Positions 37,262 to 45,652 of a stretch of 64,000 bases of DNA are shown piece by piece. The DNA lies in NCBI RefSeq assembly GCF_000285835.1, contig NZ_HE978602.1:224220-288219 (forward strand). The letters are read 5' to 3'. Source of the DNA: Brevibacterium senegalense. Lineage in GTDB: Bacteria; Actinomycetota; Actinomycetes; Actinomycetales; Brevibacteriaceae. Under the pieces are notes generated by a model. That model saw only the letters and a list, made by a program, of their open reading frames with translations. It was not told where the DNA came from and made no database searches. The translations under genes were made by a program, and so were the position numbers. Positions within the stretch are counted from its first letter, which is position 1, and the number at the start of each line of letters is the position of its first letter.

Positions 37262-38554
37262 TCACCCCTGGACCGGCACCGGCGACCGTCTGCCGCGTGT
37301 CTCGTTCCCGGAGGCGCGCGTCATGATCGAGAGGACGGCCGCGATCGCGCACATCGCGGCACCGCCCCACCACGCGTAGGTGTAGGCGCCGAACTCGTCG
37401 CGGACGACGCCCGCCGCCGTCGCCGCGATCGCGGCCCCCACCTGGTGGGAGGCGAACACCCACCCGAACACGATCGTGCTCCGGTCCCCGAAGATCTCCC
37501 GGCACAGCGCGACGGTGGGCGGGACCGTCGCGACCCAGTCGAGGCCGTAGATGATGATGAAGAGCAGCATGCTGGGGTGGACGCTGTCGGACAGCAGCCA
37601 CGGCAGGAAGAGGAGTCCCACTCCTCGGAACGCGTAGTACAGGAGCAGCAGCAAGCGCGGGTTGAACCGGTCCGTCAGCCAGCCGGAGGCGATCGTGCCG
37701 ACGATGTCGAAGACGCCCACGATGGCCAGGAGTCCCGCCGCGGTCGTCTGCGACATGCCGTGGTCGTGGGCGGACGGGATGAAGTGGACGCCCACCAGTC
37801 CGTTCGTCGTGGCGCCGCAGATCGCGAAGGCGAGCGCCAGTGCCCAGAACGACCGGTGCCGGGCCGCGATGAGCAGTGTCTCGATCGCGCGCTTCATCGC
37901 ACCGCCCGTGGCGCGGTGGGCGGGGACGAACGTGTCCGGGTCCGCGCCGTAGGGGAGGACGCCCCGGTCCTCGGGGTGGTCGCGGATGACCGCGATGACA
38001 AGGGGGACCGCCAGAAGCGCGATCCCGCCGACCACCAGGGAGGCGGGGCGCCAGCCGATCGTCTCCGCCATCGCGGCGACCGGCGGGAGGATGACGAGCT
38101 GACCCGTCGCGGCACCGGCGGTCAGGACGCCCATGACGAGGCCGCGGCGACGGAGGAACCAGCGCTCAGCGATCGTCGCGGCGAAGACGAGTGCCATCGC
38201 ACCCGTCCCGCCGCCGATCAGCAGCCCCCAGAACACGAGCAGCTGCCACGATGCGGTCATGACGACGCTGCCGCCGGCGCCCACCGCGATGAGGGTGAGG
38301 GCGGTCGCGACGACGCGGCGTATCCCGAACCGGTCCATGAGGGCGGCGGCGAACGGCGCGACGAGACCGTAGAGCACCAGGTTGATGCTCATCGCGACGG
38401 ACATGATGCTCATGGACCAGCCGAACTCCGTGTGGAGCGGCACCATGAGGGCACCGGGGGCACCTCGGAAACCGGCGGCGGCGAAGAGGGCCAGGAACGC
38501 GACGATCGCGACCCACCACGCAGGATGGATGCGGTGCCTCGGAGGATGCGCCAT
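37262..38554 (-). CDS. MFS transporter
   Basis: A 430-aa major facilitator with 12 predicted helices. The A-like motif between helices 2 and 3 reads ALMDRFGIRRVVA, and GWLTDRFNPRLLL is its counterpart in the second half. The pattern FGWSMSIMSVAMSINLVLYG resembles the OFA/monocarboxylate-type group. ATG 38554 lies next to an inverted repeat shared with the divergent HxlR regulator, its presumed controller. Substrate and direction of transport are unknown. Confidence 0.9.
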   Translation of the reverse strand: MAHPPRHRIHPAWWVAIVAFLALFAAAGFRGAPGALMVPLHTEFGWSMSIMSVAMSINLVLYGLVAPFAAALMDRFGIRRVVATALTLIAVGAGGSVVMTASWQLLVFWGLLIGGGTGAMALVFAATIAERWFLRRRGLVMGVLTAGAATGQLVILPPVAAMAETIGWRPASLVVGGIALLAVPLVIAVIRDHPEDRGVLPYGADPDTFVPAHRATGGAMKRAIETLLIAARHRSFWALALAFAICGATTNGLVGVHFIPSAHDHGMSQTTAAGLLAIVGVFDIVGTIASGWLTDRFNPRLLLLLYYAFRGVGLLFLPWLLSDSVHPSMLLFIIIYGLDWVATVPPTVALCREIFGDRSTIVFGWVFASHQVGAAIAATAAGVVRDEFGAYTYAWWGGAAMCAIAAVLSIMTRASGNETRGRRSPVPVQG

Positions 38555-38580
38555 GTAGATGACTTTCGTGAGCGAAGTTG

Positions 38581-38599
38581 TAGACTGTCAGCGAGTCTA
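38581..38599. promoter_or_regulatory. Putative HxlR operator
   Basis: A perfect inverted repeat TAGACT (38581-38586), 7 bp, AGTCTA (38594-38599) in the 73-bp gap between the divergent MFS and HxlR genes. The arrangement suggests control of both. Confidence 0.6.
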
Positions 38600-38627
38600 G
38601 ACCACGATGGGGCGACAGGAGGCTGCG

Positions 38628-39137
38628 ATGGCAGTGCGATCGGATCTGTCGGAGCGGCTCTGCCCGGTCTCCCGCGCCGTCGACGTCCTGGGGGACCCGT
38701 GGGTCCTGCTCATCCTCCGCGACGTCCTCCACGGCAATGGGCGCTTCGATCACCTGCGCGACAGCCTGGGAGTCTCTGAAGCGGTCCTGAGCCGCCGTCT
38801 GCACTCCCTGGTCGAAGCGGGGCTGCTGGAGCGGGTCGACTACCACGACGGGGCGCGGTCCCGCCGGGGCTACGCGGCGACGGAGGCCGGTGCGGACCTC
38901 CTGCCGATCCTCCAGCAGCTGGCGATCTGGGGCGAGAAGCACACCGCCCTGCCCGCCGGCGGTGGGCACATGGCCCTCATCCACGAGTCGTGCGGCGAGG
39001 AGACCGTCCGCGGCGAGGTCTGCAGCGCGTGCGGCCAGCCGCTGGCGGCCTCGGACATGTCGTGGTCCAAGCCCTGGTTCGGCCGGATCGACCGGCTGGT
39101 GGGCCCGGGGATCGTGCGCGATCCCCGCACCGCCTGA
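38628..39137 (+). CDS. HxlR-family transcriptional regulator
   Basis: A 169-aa winged-helix regulator. LCPVSRAVDVLGDPWVLLIL is the family start, followed by GRFDHLRDSLGVSEAVLSRR (recognition helix) and LVEAGLLERVDYHDGARSRR (wing). The C-terminus adds a CGEE/CSACGQP pair that may bind a metal. ATG 38628 follows AGGAGG by 5 bp. It is divergent from the MFS gene, which it probably represses. Confidence 0.92.
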   Translation: MAVRSDLSERLCPVSRAVDVLGDPWVLLILRDVLHGNGRFDHLRDSLGVSEAVLSRRLHSLVEAGLLERVDYHDGARSRRGYAATEAGADLLPILQQLAIWGEKHTALPAGGGHMALIHESCGEETVRGEVCSACGQPLAASDMSWSKPWFGRIDRLVGPGIVRDPRTA

Positions 39138-39152
39138 GGCGGGTCGGCCTCC

Positions 39153-39884
39153 TCAGTGCCAGCGGCCGGTCGCGGCGGCCAGCTCCGTCAGCCGGGCCGC
39201 GGTCTGCGCGAACGACTCCGGGGGCAGGCTGTGGGTGGGGCCGGTGACGGTGAGGGCGGCCTCGGCGTCACCGCCCGGCAGGCGCAGGGGGACGGCGACG
39301 GCGGTGGTGTGCTCCTCCCACTCCTCGTTCGAGGCGGCCCAGCCGCGGGCGGCGACCTCCTCCAGTTCGACGGTGAGCCGGTCCGCAGACGTGATCGTCG
39401 CGGGCGTGAATGCGGGGAGGTCGGTCTCCCGCAGGCGTGCGGCGGCCTCGGGGGCATGGGCCAGGAGCATCTTGCCGGAGCTCGTCGCGTGGCCGGGCGT
39501 GCGCAGTCCCACGTAATGGCGGGCGGCGAGGATCCCCGCACCCACGGTCTGGGAGACATTGACGGCGTGGCCGTCGTCCAGGATCGCGACGTTCGCGGTG
39601 AGGCCCGTGTCCTCCGCGACGCGATCGCACAGCAGCTGGGCGACCTGGGAGAAGTCCGGTCGGATCGTGACGGCGCTCGCCAGCCGGACGAGACCCAGCC
39701 CCAGGGAGTAGTCGCCGCCGGCGCGCTGCTCGACGAGCCCGTGCGCGGCCAGTGAGGACAGGATCCGCGAGGCGGTCGACTTGTGGACCCCCAGGCGGTC
39801 GGCCAGGCGCGACACGCCGGCGGTGCCGGACTCCGCCAGCAGTTCGAGGGCCTCGACAGCGCGGTCGATCGATTGGATGCTCAT
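39153..39884 (-). CDS. IclR-family transcriptional regulator
   Basis: A 243-aa regulator. The N-terminal winged helix reads IDRAVEALELLAESGTAGVS and GVHKSTASRILSSLAAHGLV. The C-terminal effector domain (about 75-243) ends LTVTGPTHSLPPESFA, as in the family. I chose ATG 39884 with AGGAGG just upstream. It is divergent from the dimethylglycine oxidase gene, over inverted repeats at 39941-39978, and presumably controls betaine catabolism. The effector is unknown. Confidence 0.93.
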   Translation of the reverse strand: MSIQSIDRAVEALELLAESGTAGVSRLADRLGVHKSTASRILSSLAAHGLVEQRAGGDYSLGLGLVRLASAVTIRPDFSQVAQLLCDRVAEDTGLTANVAILDDGHAVNVSQTVGAGILAARHYVGLRTPGHATSSGKMLLAHAPEAAARLRETDLPAFTPATITSADRLTVELEEVAARGWAASNEEWEEHTTAVAVPLRLPGGDAEAALTVTGPTHSLPPESFAQTAARLTELAAATGRWH

Positions 39885-39940
39885 GTCCCTCCTGGGGTTG
39901 TGGTGCACGTCTTGACGTGGCCTGCCTCACACGCTTGAAT

Positions 39941-39978
39941 AGTTGCACGATACGCGGCAGTTGCTCAATGTGCAACTG
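39941..39978. promoter_or_regulatory. Inverted repeats between iclR and dimethylglycine oxidase genes
   Basis: CAGTTGC (39958-39964), 7 bp, GCAACTG (39972-39978) is a perfect repeat; a further half-site AGTTGCAC lies at 39941-39948, and its inverse GTGCAACT overlaps the right arm. Three spaced half-sites fit binding by an IclR dimer or tetramer. Confidence 0.65.
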
Positions 39979-40044
39979 ATCGGATCGACGAAGACCCGTC
40001 CGCAGAGCGCCAGACCCCACTCCGTCCCACCTCCGGGAGGCATC

Positions 40045-42894
40045 ATGACCACGCCAGCCACCTCCGCTCGAGCCGTCGCACCCAGCGGGCCGATCACCCT
40101 GGAGGACCGGGTCTCCGCCTCTGCGCCTCAGCCCATCGACCCGGCCTCCCGCATCGTCATCATCGGAGCCGGTGTCGTGGGCGCCGCGCTGGCGGACGAG
40201 CTGATACTGCGCGGCTGCACGGACGTGACCGTGCTGGACCAGGGGCCGCTGCCCGTCACCGGCGGCTCCTCCTCCCACGCGCCCGGTTTCGTGTTCCAGA
40301 CCAACAACTCGCGCGTCATGTGCCAGTTGGCGCAGCGGACCCTCGACAAGCTCGACGGACTGGAGGTCGACGGCCGTCGGGTGCTCGATCGGACCGGCGG
40401 GCTCGAGCTCGCGACGACGGAGGGGCAGCTGGCGGAGCTGCGACGCCGCCTGGGCTTCGCCCGCGCGTGGGGCGTCCCGGCGGAGCTCGTCGAGCCGGAC
40501 CGGGTGGCGCAGCTGTGGCCCGGGATCGACACCTCGGAGATCATCGGCGCGCTTCACACGCCCACGGACGGCGTCGTCTTCTCGAAGCGCGCCGTGCAGT
40601 TCCAGCTGGAGCGGGCCCAGGCCGGCGGGGCCCAGGCGATAGGCCTCACCCGCGTGGTCGACGTCCTGACAGAGGACGGCCGCGTCACGGGAGTCGAGGT
40701 CGAGGACGCGAGCGCGGGCGCGTCCGCCCAGGCCGCCCAGTCGGACGGGAACGCCTCAGCCGGCGATGCCGACAACGCTGCCGACGGAGCTCACCGCCGC
40801 GCCATCCCCGCGGACGTCGTCATCGCGACCGGCGGGATCTGGGGGCACCTGCTGGGACGGATGGGTGGGCTGAACCTTCCCATGCACCCGATGGAGCACG
40901 GCTACGCGTGGACCGCGCCCGTCCCGGACCTGCCCGGCACTGCACCGGACGGCACCCCGCTGGGAGACGACCAGGCGGGTCGCCCCATGCTCCGGCACCA
41001 GGGTTCCGGCCTCTACCTCCGCGAGTTCGGCACGCGGATCGGGATCGGCGCCTACGAGCACCGGCCGCTGCCGTTGGCCCCGCAGGACCTCACGGACACC
41101 GCGCACCTGCTGGAGACCGGTCAGGAGCCCGCGAAGCGCGGCTTCACCCACGAGGACTTCGAGTTCTGCCGTGCGGAGGCCGCTCGCATCCTGCCCGCAC
41201 TGCAGGACCTGCCGCTCGAGGACGAGTTCAACGGCGTCTTCTCCTTCACGCCCGACGGCGGACCGATGCTGGGCCCCTCGGCCCGAGTGGACGGATTCTG
41301 GGCGGCGCAGGCGATCTGGGTGACGGCCTCGGCGGGGTGTGCCCAGGTGCTGGCCGACTGGATGCTGACCGGCGACCCGGGCATCGCGACCCAGGAGCTG
41401 GACTTCGCGCGCTTCGACCCGGTGCTGCTGGGCGACCGGTGGATCCGGGAGCGGGCGGCGGAGGCGTACGACGAGGTCTACGACGTGTCGTTCTCCCACC
41501 AGGCGACCACCGTCATGCGGGGCCTCAAGACCAGCCCGTTCCACACGCGCATCCAGGATGCCGGCGGCGTCTTCGACGAGGCGAACGGCTGGGAGCGGGC
41601 GCTGTGGCACCAGCAGAACGCGGCGCTCTTCACGGACCCGGAGTTCCGCTCGCGTCCGGTCAAGGCCTTCGGTGCCGCGGCGCGCGCGTCGACGGTCCTG
41701 CCGGATCCGGCGCTCGACGAGCAGCCGGACCTCGACGCGCCCGTCCCGGTCGCCGTGCCCCGTCGTGACGCGTGGGACCAGGTCAACTGGTCGCCCATCG
41801 CCGCCGCCGAGGCCTGGGCCACCCGCAACCGCGTCGCCGCCTACGACATGACCTCCCTGACCCGGTACCGCGTGCGCGGCGCCGGTGCGACGGAGTGGCT
41901 GGAGCGGCTCAACTCGAACAAGGTGGGCAAACTGCCCGGTGCCGTCACCTACTCGCTCATGCTCGACGAGACCGGCGGCATCCTCTCCGACGTGACCGTC
42001 ACGAGCCTGGGCGGCGAGGAGTACCTCATCGGCGCGAACGGGCCGCTGGACCTCGACCGGCTCACTCGCTCGCTGCCGGAGTCCGGGACCGTCGTGCTGG
42101 ACGACATCACGACCTCCACGTGCTGCGTGGGGCTGTGGGGTCCGCGGGCCCGCGACGTCCTCGAGCCCATCACGGAGGGCGACATCAGCCACGAGGGCCT
42201 GCGGTACTTCCGTGCGGCGCGCATCCGCGTTGCCGGCGTCCCCGTCCTGGCGCTGCGCGTCAGCTACGTGGGCGAGCTGGGCTGGGAGCTCTACACGGAG
42301 GCGGCGCACGGGCTGCGTCTGTGGGACTCGATCATGGCCGCGGGCGCGCCGCACGGCATCATCGCAGGTGGTCGCGCCGCGTTCTCCAGCCTGCGCCTGG
42401 AGAAGGGGTACCGCGCCTGGGGTTCGGACGTGACGCGCGAGGACACTCCGGAGGACGCCGGTCTGGGCTTCGCGGTCCGCATGCAGAAGGACGGCGGGTT
42501 CGTGGGCCGTGAGGCGCTCGAGTCCCAGCCGTCCCACGGCCGCCGACTGGTCGCCTTCGGCATGCGGATGGACGCCGGCAGGCCCGAGGCCGGTGCGCCC
42601 GTGTTCGCCGCCGCCTCCGTCGCCGGGGTCGGGGACGGCTCCGCATTCGTCTCCACCGAGGCCGCGGTTGCCGAGTCCTCGACCGGCCAGGCCTCGGACG
42701 CCGAGGCCGTGGGCTGGGTGACCAGCGCCGACTTCGGCTACGTGACCGGCCAGGTGATCGGCCTGGCCTGGGTGCCGGTGGAGCGCGCTGTGCCGGGGAC
42801 GCGCCTGGGCATCATGCGGTTCGGCCGGGTGCTGGACGCCGAGGTGCTGGCCGAGCCCGTCTACGACTCGGGAATGGCGCGGATCCGGCGGTGA
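40045..42894 (+). CDS. Dimethylglycine oxidase-like FAD/folate enzyme
   Basis: A 949-aa two-part enzyme demethylating dimethylglycine (or sarcosine). Residues 35-460 are the FAD oxidase: VIIGAGVVGAALADELILRG, then GGSSSHAPGFVFQTN, where His78 is in the position of the covalent flavin ligand. The second part (about 580-949) is a GcvT-type folate domain (YDMTSLTRYRVRGAGATEWL, VSYVGELGWELYTE), which captures formaldehyde as methylene-tetrahydrofolate. It exceeds the classical 830 aa by Ala-rich insertions near 217-252 and 855-890. ATG 40045 follows GGGAGG. A sarcosine dehydrogenase activity cannot be excluded. Confidence 0.9.
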   Translation: MTTPATSARAVAPSGPITLEDRVSASAPQPIDPASRIVIIGAGVVGAALADELILRGCTDVTVLDQGPLPVTGGSSSHAPGFVFQTNNSRVMCQLAQRTLDKLDGLEVDGRRVLDRTGGLELATTEGQLAELRRRLGFARAWGVPAELVEPDRVAQLWPGIDTSEIIGALHTPTDGVVFSKRAVQFQLERAQAGGAQAIGLTRVVDVLTEDGRVTGVEVEDASAGASAQAAQSDGNASAGDADNAADGAHRRAIPADVVIATGGIWGHLLGRMGGLNLPMHPMEHGYAWTAPVPDLPGTAPDGTPLGDDQAGRPMLRHQGSGLYLREFGTRIGIGAYEHRPLPLAPQDLTDTAHLLETGQEPAKRGFTHEDFEFCRAEAARILPALQDLPLEDEFNGVFSFTPDGGPMLGPSARVDGFWAAQAIWVTASAGCAQVLADWMLTGDPGIATQELDFARFDPVLLGDRWIRERAAEAYDEVYDVSFSHQATTVMRGLKTSPFHTRIQDAGGVFDEANGWERALWHQQNAALFTDPEFRSRPVKAFGAAARASTVLPDPALDEQPDLDAPVPVAVPRRDAWDQVNWSPIAAAEAWATRNRVAAYDMTSLTRYRVRGAGATEWLERLNSNKVGKLPGAVTYSLMLDETGGILSDVTVTSLGGEEYLIGANGPLDLDRLTRSLPESGTVVLDDITTSTCCVGLWGPRARDVLEPITEGDISHEGLRYFRAARIRVAGVPVLALRVSYVGELGWELYTEAAHGLRLWDSIMAAGAPHGIIAGGRAAFSSLRLEKGYRAWGSDVTREDTPEDAGLGFAVRMQKDGGFVGREALESQPSHGRRLVAFGMRMDAGRPEAGAPVFAAASVAGVGDGSAFVSTEAAVAESSTGQASDAEAVGWVTSADFGYVTGQVIGLAWVPVERAVPGTRLGIMRFGRVLDAEVLAEPVYDSGMARIRR

Positions 42895-43217
42895 CTGCGG
42901 GGCTCGTGGAGCCCGGATCGGCGCGGAAGCGCTGCCGTGCACAGGTCGCGTGCGCGGGTCGGTCAGTGACTGACGCGCTGTGACGCACAGTGAGCACCTC
43001 CTCACCTGCATCGATGAGCAGGTGAGGAGGTGCTCTTCTGCCTGCCGTCAGAAGCGTGAAGAATTCCGAACCGGAATCGTCAGATCTCTGGTGTGAGCGT
43101 GCTTGTTCGATTAAATTGTTCTATAACGTATTCGATCACTCGGTGATCGGGATCGTGAGCCGCAGTGGTCCAGGCTGCGGGATGTCGCAACGGAGCGGAC
43201 AGTCGAAGGGGGTGGCC
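42895..43217. other. Intergenic region before the HNH gene
   Basis: 323 bp without a supported gene. It holds the terminator at 42992-43035 and an AT-rich island (43090-43145), unusual in this window, with a TATAAC (43122-43127) that could be a -10 element of the HNH gene and a GATCAC-TCG-GTGATC repeat near 43135. No convincing -35 is visible. Confidence 0.5.
42992..43035 (+). terminator. Hairpin terminator after the dimethylglycine oxidase gene
   Basis: Perfect 18-bp arms (42992-43009 with 43018-43035) and an 8-base loop ATCGATGA, 98 bp after the stop. Confidence 0.85.
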
Positions 43218-45470
43218 ATGGCGATCGCACAGCAACCGGATGGATCGGTCGAGGACCAGGCCTACGCGCTGCCGTTCTCCGATGCGGATCGTGAGACGCT
43301 CATCGGTCGTGCGGCAGACATCGTCCAGCTCATGGATCAGGCCACCGATGTGAGCAGTGGGACCAGTGCGTGCGGGTCCTTGGGACCGCGAGAGGTGCTC
43401 GCGGCGCTGCGGGCTCTCGAGGTCGCCCGCCGCTGTGTGGAGAAGGCCGGCACGGATCTGCTGGCCGCCTACGACAGGCTGGGCGACAGCGCGGCGCACG
43501 GGTACCGTACGACGGCGGCGCTGCTGGCAGGCGAGTTCCGGATCCCCACCGGCGAGGTGCGCAAGCGGCTGCACCTGAGCCAGAGGCTCACGGGCCGGAT
43601 CGCGGAGTCGGGCGAGAAGCTCGAACCGGTGAGGCCGGAGATCGCGCGGGAGTTCGCGGACGGCCACATCAGTGCCGATGAGGCGCGCACGCTCTGCGAC
43701 GCGGTTGAGTCGCTGCCTCCGTCGATGGCCGGCGCCTACCAGGATCGCGTCGAGAAGACGCTGGTGGAGCTGGCGCCCACGGTGCGGCCCAAGGACATCC
43801 CGGCACTGTGCAACAGGATCATCCAGCATGTGGATCCGGACGGTGCCCTGCCCGTGTTCGAGCCGGAGCCCCACAAGTACAACGTGACCCTGGCGCAGCA
43901 GCGCAACGGCGACTGGCGTCTGCGGGGGCTGCTGAGCGGCCAGACCGGCACGACTCTCCACGCACTGCTGTACGGCAGGATGAAGGACGTGGATGTCCCC
44001 GTCACGGTGAAGCCGCACACGGGGTGCCGGGACGACAAGGCTGCTGCCGGTGAGGCGCCCGGGGTGTCCGATTCGTCAGCGACCGACCGCGCGACCGAGC
44101 ACGCCCGTAGTCGCACAGCTGGTCACGCCGCCGGAGGGGCCGAACAGGGTGCATCCGCCGAGGACGCGATTGGTCGTCGTGCCGATGAGGCTGCACAGTG
44201 TGGTTCCACGCAGGATGCGACAGGTCGCGCGACGGGTCGCGGTGCCAGTGATGCCGGGTTCCGTGGTGAACACGAAGACGCGACGTCCGCTGAGGACTAC
44301 ACCGGCACCACCGAAAGCGACGACGATGTGGAAGCGTCCGGGATCCCGCTCGAGGCGGTCTGGGAGAGCACGGAGGTCAAGGTCTTCACGGAAGGACGCG
44401 TGGAGATCGAGGGGACGTCGTGGACTCTCGACGAGGATGAGCTGCCGTTCGTCTACGGGCCTGACGGGTGGTTCCAGGTGCTCCCGGAGCGGATGCTCGC
44501 GGAGGTGCGGCGCCTGCTGCCACAGGCTCGTGCCAGTGAGACCGGCATGGCGGAATCCGTGATCTGGGCGAAGATCCCGGGCCGGCTGCCCACCGGGCCA
44601 CCCGGTCCCGGGCAGGCCTCCACCCCGCACGGTTTGGAACCACATGGTTCAGGACCACAGGGTTCGGAGCCTCCTGAGTCGGACCCGACTGGTTCCGCCC
44701 GGTATGCAGACTCGGAGCACCCGTCTGCCCGGCCGCTGGGTGCGGCGTCGCGTCCTGCACCGGAGGGCACTCACCGCAGTGGCGTCGCAGATCCGTGGCC
44801 CCGTGGTGGTCTCGCGCCCAGTGGTGTGCGCGAGGACGGACAGCGGTCGGACACGATGGTGCCGGATGAGAGTGCGAACGCGCCCGGAATCGCGCGACAC
44901 GACAGGTTCGCGTTCCTGCTGCGCTGCGTCGCGCGGGAACGGGTCCTCCACGGTGCGGACCACGCACTCGTCATCACGGCGCGGCCGGAGGATCTGACGC
45001 GGCCGCATCGTCCGCTGGGCACCCAGACCGGCACGCCGGTGACGCTCGCCAGCACGGAGAAGTGGTCGAGCGCGGCTCAGACGTTCCTCCACCTGCTGGA
45101 CGGGGGCGGTCGCACCGCGCAGATCCGGTCGCAGGGCCGGTTCGCCACTCGCACCCAGATGGCGGTGCTCGCCGCCCGCGATCAGGGGTGCACCTTCCCC
45201 GACTGCGACGCTCCGGCGGAGTGGTGCGAAGCGCACCACATAGAGCCGTGGTCCCGCGGCGGTCAGACGACCGTCGACAATCTGACCCTCCTGTGCCCGT
45301 TCCACCACCGCTGGTTCGAGGGATCCGGCTGGGAGAGCACGTTCCGCAGCGGGCTCCCGGCGTGGACGCCGCCCGCCCACGTCGACCGTCGCCGTCGGCC
45401 GCTGTTCCACTCGCGCTTCCGCGTCGCGCTGCTGAACCTCCAGCCGCGACTCTGGGCGGATGAGGACTGA
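43218..45470 (+). CDS. DUF222 / HNH endonuclease (13E12 repeat family)
   Basis: A 750-aa protein of the multicopy actinobacterial DUF222-HNH family. The helical DUF222 region covers about 40-270. A long Glu/Asp/Ser/Thr-rich low-complexity segment interrupts it (about 285-380) and another Pro/Ser-rich one lies at 455-550. The C-terminal HNH nuclease (about 650-705) is intact: CTFPDCDAPAEWCEAHHIEP, with DNLTLLCPFHHRW, so four zinc Cys and three key His are present. It sits between betaine genes but is not part of the pathway. ATG 43218 is the best start; ATG 43182 is possible. Biological role unresolved. Confidence 0.9.
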   Translation: MAIAQQPDGSVEDQAYALPFSDADRETLIGRAADIVQLMDQATDVSSGTSACGSLGPREVLAALRALEVARRCVEKAGTDLLAAYDRLGDSAAHGYRTTAALLAGEFRIPTGEVRKRLHLSQRLTGRIAESGEKLEPVRPEIAREFADGHISADEARTLCDAVESLPPSMAGAYQDRVEKTLVELAPTVRPKDIPALCNRIIQHVDPDGALPVFEPEPHKYNVTLAQQRNGDWRLRGLLSGQTGTTLHALLYGRMKDVDVPVTVKPHTGCRDDKAAAGEAPGVSDSSATDRATEHARSRTAGHAAGGAEQGASAEDAIGRRADEAAQCGSTQDATGRATGRGASDAGFRGEHEDATSAEDYTGTTESDDDVEASGIPLEAVWESTEVKVFTEGRVEIEGTSWTLDEDELPFVYGPDGWFQVLPERMLAEVRRLLPQARASETGMAESVIWAKIPGRLPTGPPGPGQASTPHGLEPHGSGPQGSEPPESDPTGSARYADSEHPSARPLGAASRPAPEGTHRSGVADPWPRGGLAPSGVREDGQRSDTMVPDESANAPGIARHDRFAFLLRCVARERVLHGADHALVITARPEDLTRPHRPLGTQTGTPVTLASTEKWSSAAQTFLHLLDGGGRTAQIRSQGRFATRTQMAVLAARDQGCTFPDCDAPAEWCEAHHIEPWSRGGQTTVDNLTLLCPFHHRWFEGSGWESTFRSGLPAWTPPAHVDRRRRPLFHSRFRVALLNLQPRLWADED

Positions 45471-45508
45471 GTGGACCTCGTCGTCGGTGGCAGAGGAGAC
45501 GCACCATC

Positions 45509-45631
45509 GGCGACGACCTCCCCGTCTGACCCGGCAGCGCCTGCTGAGCCGGCGACGACCTCCCACCACGGCCGGCAGCGCCTGCTGAGTTGGCGACGTC
45601 CTCCCGTCTGAGCCGGATGTGCCTGATCGCC
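45509..45631. repeat. About three tandem copies of a 41-42 bp repeat
   Basis: Units begin GGCGACGACCTCCC at 45509 and 45551, and GGCGACGTCCTCCC at 45592. The first two also share GGCAGCGCCTGCTGAG; the third is degenerate. They fill the gap between the convergent HNH and reductase genes. They are non-coding as far as I can see and may have arisen by slippage. Confidence 0.7.
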
Positions 45632-45652
45632 GTGGTGCGAGGGGAGTTCGGT

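Noticed and set aside
40756..43011. Minus-strand frame of 751 codons
   Set aside because: Antisense to the dimethylglycine oxidase gene, His/Arg/Gly-rich, no ribosome site and no conserved motif.
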